This document shows, piece after piece, positions 1-7,333 of a stretch of DNA of 18,979 nt. The notes under the pieces were generated by a model, which worked only from the letters and a program-made list of their open reading frames with translations, made no database searches and was not told the origin of the DNA. Both the position numbers and the translations under genes were made by a program. How positions within the stretch are numbered: the stretch's first letter is position 1; each line of letters begins with the position of its first letter. The stretch covers positions 1 through 18,979 of the forward strand of contig CAJOMY010000009.1 in NCBI GenBank assembly GCA_905235775.1. The letters are read 5' to 3'. The DNA comes from an uncultured Bacteroidales bacterium. Lineage in GTDB: Bacteria > Bacteroidota > Bacteroidia > Bacteroidales > UBA932.

Positions 1-1
1 G

Positions 2-1900
2 TTCTCCAACCGCTCCTCGCGCGTGCTGCTGGAACTCACGGAGTACTACCCCGCCAAGGACACGACCGTCCATGACTTCGAAGCGGCCCAGCTGGACATC
101 TGGGTCTGGAACAAGCGCAATGTGCCGCCGATGGACAAGGTGGCCGGCAGCCGCCGCCCGCAGCGCAGCGCCGCCATCAACCTCGACCGGCCCGGCCGGC
201 TGCTCGTCCTCTCGACGAACCCGTCCGACCGCGTCCGCCACTTCGACGGCGGCGAAGCGCCGTACGCCCTCGCCCTGAACACGGAGCGCTATGAACTCGA
301 CAACCTTTGGGCGGCCGACAACTGCACGGACGTGGCCCTGATCGACCTGCGGGACGGCAGCCGCCGCGAGATCCGCGAAGGCGCGAAGGGCTACACCCTT
401 CCTTCCCCGTACGGGAAATACCTCGCCTGGTTCAACCCGGAGGACGGCGACTGGTACAGCATCGACCTGGCCAGCGGCGCACAGGTGAACCTGACCGCCG
501 CCACGGGCGTGGCCTTCTGGGACGAGGAGGACGACCACCCCATGGGCGGCTATGTGCCCATCGGCACCCCCGACTGGGCGGGCCGCGACGAGGCCCTGCT
601 GCTCAGCGACCGCTATGACATCTGGCGCTTCAGCCCGGACGGCAAGAAAGCCGAGTGCCTGACGCGCGGCGCAGGCCGGCGGGACAAAGTGCAGTACCGC
701 ATCGTCCAGCCCGGCCGCAAAAGCAATCCCTATCTCTACCAGAACCTCGAGCCGCTGCCCCTGAAGGGCGAACTGACGCTCAGCGCCTTCAACGAGGTGG
801 ACAAGCGCAACGGCTACGCCCGCATCGACGCGGCGAAGGGCGGTGAACCGAAAGGCTTCCTGGCGGAGAAGTCTTTCTCGACGCTGACCCGGGCGGAGAA
901 TGCCGCCACGGTGGCCTATCTGAAGGGAGACTTCCGCCACCCGATGGACCTGTACACCGCCCCCGACCTCTGGAGCGGCGCGCAGAAGCTGTCCTCCATC
1001 AATCCCCAGCAGGCTCAGTACCGCTGGGGCGAGGTGCAGCTGGTCCGTTGGCAGGCCTACGACGGCACGCCGCTGGACGGCCTGCTCTTCACCCCGGACG
1101 GTCTGGACCCGGCGGGCAGCTACCCGATGATGATCTACTTCTATGAGAAGTATTCCGAGACGCTCTACAGCTACCGCGCCCCGGCTCCGAGCCGCTCCAC
1201 GGTCAACATTCCTTTCTTCGTGAGCCGCGGCTACGTGGTCTTCATCCCGGACATCGTGTACAAGGACGGGCACCCGGGCGAAAGCGCCTGGAACTGCATT
1301 TGCGCAGGCGCGGAGGCGATGTGCGCGCAGTTCCCCTTCATCGACAAGTCGCGCATGGCCATCCAGGGCCAGAGCTGGGGCGGCTACCAGACGGCCTACC
1401 TCGTCACGCGGACGGACATGTTCGCGGCGGCGGGCGCGGGCGCTCCGGTGGGCAATATGACCAGTGCCTACGGCGGCATCCGCTGGGAGTCCGGCAACAG
1501 CCGCATCAGCCAGTACGAGCATGGCCAGAGCCGCATCGGCAAGACGCTCTGGGAAGACGGCGGCCTGGATCTCTATATCGAGAATTCCCCGGTCTTCCAC
1601 GCCCCCAACGTGACCACGCCGGTGCTCATCATGCATAACGATGCCGACGGCGCTGTCCCCTGGTACCAGGGCATCGAGTTCTTCATGAGCCTGCGCCGCC
1701 TGGGCAAGCCGGCCTGGCTGCTGGAATACAACAACGAGGCGCATAACCTCTCCGAGCGGCGCAACGCCAAGGACCTCTCGATCCGGCTCTCACAGTTCTT
1801 CGACCACTACCTGCTCGGCGCGCCCGAACCGGTGTGGATGAAAGAGGGGATCCCCTACGCCCGCAAGGGCAATTACTTCGCCACGGAATACGCGGAATAA
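2..1900 (+). CDS. S9 family serine peptidase (prolyl oligopeptidase type), 5'-truncated by window edge
   Basis: This is the C-terminal part of an S9 (prolyl oligopeptidase/DPP-IV clan) alpha/beta-hydrolase peptidase. The frame is open from base 2, so the true start lies outside the window. The GTG at 23 is internal and not a credible start. The first part (to about base 1000) reads like the beta-propeller of the family, with YD.WRFSPDGKKAECLT-type strands. The hydrolase domain follows. The nucleophile elbow GQSWGG has its serine codon at 1373-1375. The acid is the second Asp of HNDADGAVP (1646-1648). The histidine is in NNEAHNL (1742-1744). Spacing and order Ser-Asp-His fit the family, so the enzyme should be active. 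It probably cleaves peptides in the periplasm, but the signal peptide is not visible. An intrinsic terminator lies 29 bp past the stop. Family assignment is firm; substrate is unknown. Confidence 0.93.
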   Translation, partial: FSNRSSRVLLELTEYYPAKDTTVHDFEAAQLDIWVWNKRNVPPMDKVAGSRRPQRSAAINLDRPGRLLVLSTNPSDRVRHFDGGEAPYALALNTERYELDNLWAADNCTDVALIDLRDGSRREIREGAKGYTLPSPYGKYLAWFNPEDGDWYSIDLASGAQVNLTAATGVAFWDEEDDHPMGGYVPIGTPDWAGRDEALLLSDRYDIWRFSPDGKKAECLTRGAGRRDKVQYRIVQPGRKSNPYLYQNLEPLPLKGELTLSAFNEVDKRNGYARIDAAKGGEPKGFLAEKSFSTLTRAENAATVAYLKGDFRHPMDLYTAPDLWSGAQKLSSINPQQAQYRWGEVQLVRWQAYDGTPLDGLLFTPDGLDPAGSYPMMIYFYEKYSETLYSYRAPAPSRSTVNIPFFVSRGYVVFIPDIVYKDGHPGESAWNCICAGAEAMCAQFPFIDKSRMAIQGQSWGGYQTAYLVTRTDMFAAAGAGAPVGNMTSAYGGIRWESGNSRISQYEHGQSRIGKTLWEDGGLDLYIENSPVFHAPNVTTPVLIMHNDADGAVPWYQGIEFFMSLRRLGKPAWLLEYNNEAHNLSERRNAKDLSIRLSQFFDHYLLGAPEPVWMKEGIPYARKGNYFATEYAE

Positions 1901-1928
1901 TTGCCTCTTCCCCTCTACGACAAAGTGC

Positions 1929-1962
1929 GCCCTGCGTCCCTTCTTGGAACGCGGGGCTTTTT
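1929..1962 (+). terminator. Intrinsic terminator after the S9 peptidase gene
   Basis: A GC-rich stem, 1929-1939 against 1946-1957, has a single bulged A and a six-base loop (CTTCTT). It is followed at once by TTTTT (1958-1962). It lies 29 bp after the peptidase stop codon and separates that gene from the promoter at 2072. Confidence 0.8.
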
Positions 1963-2071
1963 AGGCATTTTCGCACCCTGGCGCAATTTGCCGTCTATAG
2001 CCCTGGGTGGCCATTTTCTATAGAACTGGATTTGCCCCTGACGGAGTATTTTCTCATCGGGTAATTGGGAA

Positions 2072-2102
2072 TTGTATTTTCTTGTAAAAAGGATTATATT
2101 TG
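2072..2102 (+). promoter_or_regulatory. Bacteroidetes-type promoter for the four-gene envelope locus
   Basis: TTG (2072-2074), a 20-nt spacer and TATATTTG (2095-2102) match the Bacteroidetes housekeeping promoter (TTTG/TTG, about 19-21 nt, TAnnTTTG). The expected transcription start is near 2107-2110. This gives a leader of about 285 nt before the lipoprotein gene at 2393, or it starts a separate small RNA. Confidence 0.75.
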
Positions 2103-2107
2103 CAGGG

Positions 2108-2392
2108 TCTGCTTCTTTTCGAAGCGGTATTACATACTGAAAGCGTTTAGCTTGTTCCGTCGGTGTGAATCTGGACAATTCATGAGGTACGGTATAAGTG
2201 ATGGCGCTCACATAGGCTATACGGTTGGGCTTTCTGTGCCCGCACGATAGCGGAAGTGTGGGCATTGTCAGATCTTATTTCACCTCATGGCCGTCCAGAG
2301 CCCACATCGGGAATAAGATAAGTCGGCTCACACTTTCTTAGGTAATGGCATAACCTCTCCCGGGGCCAGGAGGGACCAAAAAAACAAAACTG
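2108..2392 (+). promoter_or_regulatory. Long structured 5' leader (possible cis-regulatory RNA or sRNA)
   Basis: No credible coding frame fills this stretch, but it holds dense nested complementarity. First come two small hairpins: GCTTC/GAAGC at 2111-2125 and AAGC/GCTT at 2141-2153. Then a rod: CTGGAC 2171-2176 with GTCCAG 2293-2298; CATGAGGT 2181-2188 with ACCTCATG 2282-2289; ATAAG 2194-2198 with CTTAT 2274-2278; GCTCACA 2206-2212 with TGTGGGC 2257-2263; GCTAT 2216-2220 with ATAGC 2247-2251; GGGC 2227-2230 with GCCC 2238-2241. About 35 pairs nest in the correct order, which is hard to get by chance. A last hairpin (2355-2360 with 2369-2374) covers GGAGGG, 18 nt upstream of the ATG. I do not recognise a named riboswitch. 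A long rod also recalls 6S-like RNAs, which I cannot exclude. Confidence 0.6.
2193..2335 (+). repeat. Imperfect direct repeat creating competing RNA helices in the leader
   Basis: The segment 2194-2212 (ATAAGTG, two bases, then GCGCTCACA) recurs imperfectly at 2318-2332 (ATAAGTCGGCTCACA). The second copy plus flank, GCTCACACTTTC (2326-2337), can form 12 consecutive pairs, two of them G-U, with GGAAGTGTGGGC (2252-2263). The first copy pairs with the same strand over only 7-8 bp inside the rod. The two pairings are mutually exclusive, the hallmark of a switchable leader. Pairing was done by eye, without energy calculation. Confidence 0.5.
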
Positions 2393-3025
2393 ATGAAATC
2401 ATTCTGTCATCTGGTCCTGCTCGGCATTATAATGCTGGCACTTATCTCTTGTGGTACTGGGAAACAAGTTTCAGACACTATTAAAGTTGATGTCAGGGAA
2501 GAGAAAAGTTTGGAGGGACGCAATGTCTACGTTACAGAATTTGAGGCGTCGGGCATTGACGAGGCAGTAAAGACCCTGAACGATTCCGGAACCGGTGTCG
2601 AATATATGCCGTTCTATTGGTTTGCTGCGATGTCTACGGCCGATGACCAACAGACGGCTATTGAGATGGCCCAGCGTGAGGCGTATGCTGTCGTATCACA
2701 AGTTTTCGACCAGCATGTGATTACTGAGGCTTCAAGAGGGTCTCTAGTCAATAACGGCAACACGCAAAAAGCACTCAAATCCCACTGGGAGCAGGTCAGT
2801 TCCTCTGTAATCAGGGCGTGCCGGCCGTATCAAAAGGCTAGAATCGAGTACAACCGGTCGACGAGAAAATACACAGTTACGGCAAAGGTCGGCATCCGTG
2901 GAGACGTTTTTATCCAGTTGATGGACCAGGCCGCATTCGCACAACCGGAAGGCCTGTCCGAAGAAGAGATGAAGCAGTTCATTGAAATCAACAATTCCAT
3001 CATTAATGCAGCCAAAGCACAGTAG
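2393..3025 (+). CDS. LPP20-like outer-membrane lipoprotein
   Basis: A 210-residue protein opens with a lipoprotein signal: a hydrophobic stretch followed by lipobox L-I-S-C, with the lipidated Cys at residue 20. The mature part has a helix of the pattern AIEMAQREAYAVVSQ and then a beta-rich segment with YNRSTRKYTVTAKV. Both resemble the LPP20 lipoprotein fold. The same pattern, with YNKRTREGYAIAFL, recurs near the N-terminus of the next gene, so the two proteins are probably distant paralogues that act together. The ATG at 2393 gives a complete signal peptide and is preceded by the A-rich stretch common before Bacteroidetes genes. The stop is 7 bp before the next start. Probable cell-envelope role; the molecular function is unknown. 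The family call rests on pattern recognition. Confidence 0.75.
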   Translation: MKSFCHLVLLGIIMLALISCGTGKQVSDTIKVDVREEKSLEGRNVYVTEFEASGIDEAVKTLNDSGTGVEYMPFYWFAAMSTADDQQTAIEMAQREAYAVVSQVFDQHVITEASRGSLVNNGNTQKALKSHWEQVSSSVIRACRPYQKARIEYNRSTRKYTVTAKVGIRGDVFIQLMDQAAFAQPEGLSEEEMKQFIEINNSIINAAKAQ

Positions 3026-3032
3026 AGGTCCG

Positions 3033-4922
3033 ATGTCTTGTCGAAACCTGCTCCTGTTGAACCTTTTCTTGTTCGCCGTGCTGCCTGCTTTCGCCCAGAG
3101 GATGCCGACGGAGTGGGAAGACTATGCCTCAGAGACATATTACTATTCTGTCCAACATACAGTCAACAGGGAGGGACGGTCGGAGACCGACTTTTTAGAT
3201 TATCTGCTTGGCCAGGCCCGGGCGGAGGTTGCGCGACAGATTAAAATTAATGTTCGGGACGATGCCGAGTTGAAGAAGGAGAGCGTGGACGGAAAGACGA
3301 CCGTCACGTATTCGGCTTCCTCCAATTTTACGACGGATGTGACGCTCCGCTATGTGGAGACCCGGACCAGCTATAATAAACGGACAAGGGAGGGATATGC
3401 CATCGCATTTCTTTCCAAGCGAGACTTGGCAGATATTTATTCGGCGCGGGCCGATAAGATCCGGGCGATGTTGGACATCGCCCGGAAGGCAGAGGATGAA
3501 CGGAAATATGGCGATGCCCTGAAATACGACTACTGGGCCTTGTTGTTGAATTATACGCTTCCGGAAAGTCTTCAGCCGCAGTATCAGGGGCAGCCCGTCC
3601 AACTTTGGGCACGAACCCGGATGGAAGACATTCTGACTGGAATCCAATTCCGGTACCTTGGCCGTGTGGAAGAAGATCCTTTGCTGGGAAAGTTTGAGGT
3701 CACTTTTGACGGGATTCCCGTCTCGACCTTGGATTTCCGGAGTAGCGATGGACTCGGCGAGAGTCCTGTCCAGCAAGTCCGGGATGGTTTGGGAACGATA
3801 GAGTTCCGGGCGAATCTGGATATTCGTAATTTGGACATAGCCGTGGAGTATGCCTATGAGGAAGAATCCAATGCTGACCCGGAGATGAAGCTTGCGCTTG
3901 CGGAGGTTAGCCGGATCCGTTTCCCGGATGCCTACAAGCACGGTATATCCGTACGGGAGCCTGTGGTATCGGTCATTGGAAAGAAGAAAAGTCGGAGAGA
4001 GAGTCCGTCTTCTCCGGCTTCGGCGGGAGAGAAACTGGCTGGAACGGTGAATGCCGGTTTTTCCCGGATGGTGGCTATGGAGGTGCCCGACAGCACCGTA
4101 TATATCAAGAAAATCAACGTGATTCTTGCTGCTATCCAAAACAAGGGAAATCAGGAGAAGGCCGCCGCCTGTGACAGCTTGTTGTCCCCGGAAGGTCGTG
4201 AGGTTTTCGAAAAGCTGATCCGCTACGGCCAGGCCCGGGTGCTGGGTTCAGGTCCGGTCAAGTGCGTCGCTTTCGACGGATATGTGTACTGCCGCAGCAT
4301 TCCAATGCGATTTTCTTTCCGTAACAACTACAAGTCCTTCCTTGAAAATGTGGTTTTTGTGTTCGACGCGAACGGAAAAGTCTGCGACCTGACCTTTGCT
4401 TTGGAAGCGGATTCCGTGCAGGACATCCTCTCCAAGACAAAATGGGATGATCCGGCAAAAATGGTCTTGATCAATTTCTTGGAGAGCTACAAGACGGCAT
4501 TTGCCCTGGAGAACCTTCCTTATCTGGAATCCGTCTTTTCGGAGGATGCTCTCATCATAACAGGGAAGAGAATCCGCCAGACTGCCATTGAGAATGGAAT
4601 CAGGCTTACCGGAGAGGCTTTTGAATACAACCGGATGACCAAGACCCAATATATGAGCCATTTGCGGCGGAGCTTCGCAAGCAAGGAATATATCAATCTG
4701 AAGTTTTCCAACATTAGTGTACTGAAAACAACCCGGGGTCCAAACCCGAATTTCTATGGCATTCAAGTCCGGCAGGACTATTTTTCTTCCAATTACGGGG
4801 ATTCCGGCTATTTGTATCTGCTGGTTGATATCTCCAATGCACAAAAGCCAATGATCCATGTCCGGACATGGCAACCTGAGCCAGATCCGGAATTTGGCAT
4901 CTATGGAATAGATATTCTATAA
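3033..4922 (+). CDS. Secreted protein: LPP20-like N-terminal region plus NTF2-like C-terminal domain
   Basis: I place the start at the ATG at 3033 (629 residues), not the in-frame ATG at 2982. Only the later one gives a clean signal peptide (MSCRNLLLLNLFLFAVLPAFA, cut before Gln22) and avoids a 44-bp overlap with the upstream gene. Residues about 30-150 resemble the preceding lipoprotein (A..EVARQIKINV, then YNKRTREGYAIAFLSKRDL). Next comes a short helical part (IARKAEDERKYGDALKYDYWALL) that looks TPR-like, then a beta-rich middle. Residues about 476-616 (FLESYKTAFALENLPYLESVF, ending in VRTWQPEP) look like an NTF2/SnoaL-type cone fold, here probably a binding rather than a catalytic module. 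The next gene starts 4 bp after the stop, so the pair is almost certainly translated from one mRNA. Function unknown. Confidence 0.8.
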   Translation: MSCRNLLLLNLFLFAVLPAFAQRMPTEWEDYASETYYYSVQHTVNREGRSETDFLDYLLGQARAEVARQIKINVRDDAELKKESVDGKTTVTYSASSNFTTDVTLRYVETRTSYNKRTREGYAIAFLSKRDLADIYSARADKIRAMLDIARKAEDERKYGDALKYDYWALLLNYTLPESLQPQYQGQPVQLWARTRMEDILTGIQFRYLGRVEEDPLLGKFEVTFDGIPVSTLDFRSSDGLGESPVQQVRDGLGTIEFRANLDIRNLDIAVEYAYEEESNADPEMKLALAEVSRIRFPDAYKHGISVREPVVSVIGKKKSRRESPSSPASAGEKLAGTVNAGFSRMVAMEVPDSTVYIKKINVILAAIQNKGNQEKAAACDSLLSPEGREVFEKLIRYGQARVLGSGPVKCVAFDGYVYCRSIPMRFSFRNNYKSFLENVVFVFDANGKVCDLTFALEADSVQDILSKTKWDDPAKMVLINFLESYKTAFALENLPYLESVFSEDALIITGKRIRQTAIENGIRLTGEAFEYNRMTKTQYMSHLRRSFASKEYINLKFSNISVLKTTRGPNPNFYGIQVRQDYFSSNYGDSGYLYLLVDISNAQKPMIHVRTWQPEPDPEFGIYGIDIL

Positions 4923-4926
4923 GCCT

Positions 4927-7179
4927 ATGAAACGATTTGCACTTCTATTTCAGTTCTTCTTTCTGCTCCCGGTAGCTCTTTCTGCCCAGATAGCTATGTC
5001 CATTGTAGGCGAGGCTGTTCTGGACCCGGAGGATTTGGATGCAGCATCCTATTATCAGCAGAGTGATGCCAACGATCATAAATGCGCCATTTTAAAGGTG
5101 CATCTCAACAATCCTGTCAATGGCAGGCTGGTCCTGAATACGCGGGGAGGAATGGCCCCGGTTGAACCGCCCAAAGGGACAACGAACAAACAGGATGACG
5201 GTGATTGGTGGTTCTGGCTGTCGGATTTGACCAAGAACATTATGTTTACCTGCGAGGGGTACACTCCGACAGAGTACACGGCCGTTGCTTTGACGGGTGG
5301 CAAGGTGTATCGGATCAATCTGAACGTGGCATCGACACAACGAGTCTTCTCGGAATTTGACCTGACGACAAGTGCCATGAAGCTCAACATCACGCCCAAG
5401 CAGGCCACGGTCTCCTGGGGAAAGACGCGAAGCTATGATTCCGGTTTCCGGAAGATTGAGGACGGGTATTTCGATCAATTTTTGGATCAGGGGACGTGGT
5501 ACTATAAGGTGGAGAGCGACTATTACGAACCTGCCACAGGGCAATATGCCGTCAGTGTTGATTCCCAAGAGACAAACATTGTGCTCAAGCCTGCGTTCAA
5601 TTATCTTCAGGTATCTTCCGATCCGGAAGGGGCGGAGGTGTTGCTGGATGGTGTGCGACTTGGTGTTACGCCTCTTCAGACAGGTATGGTCGGTAGGGGG
5701 AAACATATTCTGCGCTTGCGCAAGGAAGACTATTATCTGGAGGAAGTTTCTGTTGCTGTAGGCAGTGACGGTATTTTGCAGGAAGTGCCCCAAGTCGCAT
5801 TACGTCCGCAGTTTGGGTTGGTCGTATGCGTTTGCGAGGACCCGGAGGCGGACCTGGTCGTCACGAATTCGACCGGCGAAGTTGTCCAACGTGGAAAGAG
5901 TGGCATGAAAGTGAGACTCAACAGCCAATCTTCTTATAAGGTGGAATCTTCCCGTCCGTCTCACAAATCACAGTCCAAGGGTATTATTGGCAATTCCATT
6001 GAAGGAAGAGAAGTCACCGTCTCCGTAGGAGCGCCGATACCGGTTTATGGCGGGATTGAGCTGAGTTCGACCCCGACCCGGGCCGAAGTGCTGGTGGATG
6101 GGCAGGCCGTCGGAACGACTTCTTATATCGGCAGAATCTTGATCGGCAGCCATCGAATTGAATTGCGGCGGGACGGATATAGTCTGGATCCATTTATGGT
6201 TGAAGTTCTGGAGGGTCAGACGGTCAAACTGGAAAAAACTATGATGAAAGGACCCAGGGAAGTCCAAGTCTCTGTTTCGACCGGTTCCGGAGCGAAACTT
6301 TTCATAGATGGACAGGAACTGTCGGCATCGAACACTTGGCGGGGTAATTTGGATGTAGGTAAAGAATACCTTTTGGAATCCCAGCATATTTCGCATCCGG
6401 ATGCTTACCGCAGTGGAAAACGGCGGGTCATAATCACAGCTGAGTTAGGGCAGGCGATCGTGGTTCCTGATCCGGAAATTATTACTGGACAGCTTTATGT
6501 CACGTCAAACAGGCTTGCCGGCGTACGTGCTTCAATCAAATCAAGTGATGGAACTGTGGATGTGACCGATTCAACCCCTATACAAGGAGAATATCCGATA
6601 GGAGAATATACTGTACGTGGAACAATGTCAGGATATTATTCGGATTACCAAAAAGTAACGATTCTGGAAGGGATGGTCTCGAATGTTGATCTGCGTCTTA
6701 AGAAAATCCCATGGCACTCCATAGAACAAGATGGGTTTGCCAAAATTTTCGTTAATTCATATTTGGGATACGTCGTTAAGGGAGGGGTCACTCTTGGATT
6801 GCAAGGGGCATATGTGCCCACGCACTTAGGTATGTATGCTTCTGCGTCATATGGATTTGGGATCAACGGATATACCGGATTCACGGCAACAGGGGGCGGA
6901 GTTATTCGGCTGACGGAAGACTGGAGAGTCATAGATTTCCAATTCTATGGCGGTGCCGGCTATGTAGTCAACTCTTTCGGCCTTGAGGCCGGGATGCGCC
7001 TGGGGTTCAGTTGTACACGTGATTTTAGCTGGTGGGATATCACGGCGGGCGCTATGTTTGGATTTGACGGGACAATCGTGCCGACCGTGGGACTTGGCCT
7101 GGCCATTCCGTTGACGGGAGGCATTATCGGCGGCCTGGTCGCCCTGTTTGTCTGGGCTGTGGGTAATCCCCAGGCTTGA
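4927..7179 (+). CDS. PEGA-repeat surface protein with glycine-rich membrane-associated C-terminus
   Basis: This 750-residue exported protein has a signal peptide cut after ALSA (before Gln21). Two clear PEGA-type repeats are visible. Residues about 225-281 contain SSDPEGAEVLLDGVRLGVTP and GKHILRLRKEDYY. Residues about 378-437 contain SSTPTRAEVLVDGQAVGTT and GSHRIELRRDGY. Two further related beta repeats appear at about 445-510 (SGAKLFIDGQ) and 519-595 (GEYTVRGTMSGY). PEGA modules are extracytoplasmic beta domains often found in cell-wall or surface proteins. Residues about 600-750 alternate aromatic and glycine residues (YASASYGFGINGYTGF, FYGGAGYV) and end in a hydrophobic tail. This fits a small outer-membrane beta-barrel or membrane-bound sheet. 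It follows its neighbour by 4 bp and is clearly co-transcribed. It could be the membrane anchor of the system; that is inference. Confidence 0.85.
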   Translation: MKRFALLFQFFFLLPVALSAQIAMSIVGEAVLDPEDLDAASYYQQSDANDHKCAILKVHLNNPVNGRLVLNTRGGMAPVEPPKGTTNKQDDGDWWFWLSDLTKNIMFTCEGYTPTEYTAVALTGGKVYRINLNVASTQRVFSEFDLTTSAMKLNITPKQATVSWGKTRSYDSGFRKIEDGYFDQFLDQGTWYYKVESDYYEPATGQYAVSVDSQETNIVLKPAFNYLQVSSDPEGAEVLLDGVRLGVTPLQTGMVGRGKHILRLRKEDYYLEEVSVAVGSDGILQEVPQVALRPQFGLVVCVCEDPEADLVVTNSTGEVVQRGKSGMKVRLNSQSSYKVESSRPSHKSQSKGIIGNSIEGREVTVSVGAPIPVYGGIELSSTPTRAEVLVDGQAVGTTSYIGRILIGSHRIELRRDGYSLDPFMVEVLEGQTVKLEKTMMKGPREVQVSVSTGSGAKLFIDGQELSASNTWRGNLDVGKEYLLESQHISHPDAYRSGKRRVIITAELGQAIVVPDPEIITGQLYVTSNRLAGVRASIKSSDGTVDVTDSTPIQGEYPIGEYTVRGTMSGYYSDYQKVTILEGMVSNVDLRLKKIPWHSIEQDGFAKIFVNSYLGYVVKGGVTLGLQGAYVPTHLGMYASASYGFGINGYTGFTATGGGVIRLTEDWRVIDFQFYGGAGYVVNSFGLEAGMRLGFSCTRDFSWWDITAGAMFGFDGTIVPTVGLGLAIPLTGGIIGGLVALFVWAVGNPQA

Positions 7180-7333
7180 AATGAATATCATTGATTGTAA
7201 CATATCTGACAAATAATAATGTGTCAGAAACCAGTTACAGGAGAGAGGTCCGCCTTGAGATAGATGATCAAGGCAGTTCCCGTAATTATTTATTGCTTTT
7301 CACTTGTACAATGAAGAATAGTTGCACTGTCAA
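7180..7333 (+). other. Intergenic spacer with two perfect inverted repeats
   Basis: This 154-bp gap lies inside an otherwise tightly packed locus. It holds CTGACA/TGTCAG (7206-7211 with 7222-7227, 10-nt loop) and GCCTTGA/TCAAGGC (7252-7258 with 7268-7274, 9-nt loop). Neither stem is followed by a T-run, so they are not standard terminators. They could be RNA processing or attenuation hairpins, or an operator. I see no convincing TAnnTTTG promoter before the next gene. Confidence 0.45.

Noticed and set aside
1915..2265. 116-codon minus-strand open frame over the leader
   Set aside because: No signal, motif or promoter; it is antisense to the promoter and structured leader and has no family-like composition.
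2360..2380. GCCAGGAGGGACC resembles the 3' box of cobalamin riboswitches
   Set aside because: The conserved upstream parts (GGGAA..GGTG..AATCC and CCCGC..ACTGT) are absent, so there is no B12 aptamer.
2982..3032. Earlier in-frame ATG for the NTF2-like gene
   Set aside because: It overlaps the lipoprotein gene by 44 bp and places polar residues ahead of the signal peptide.
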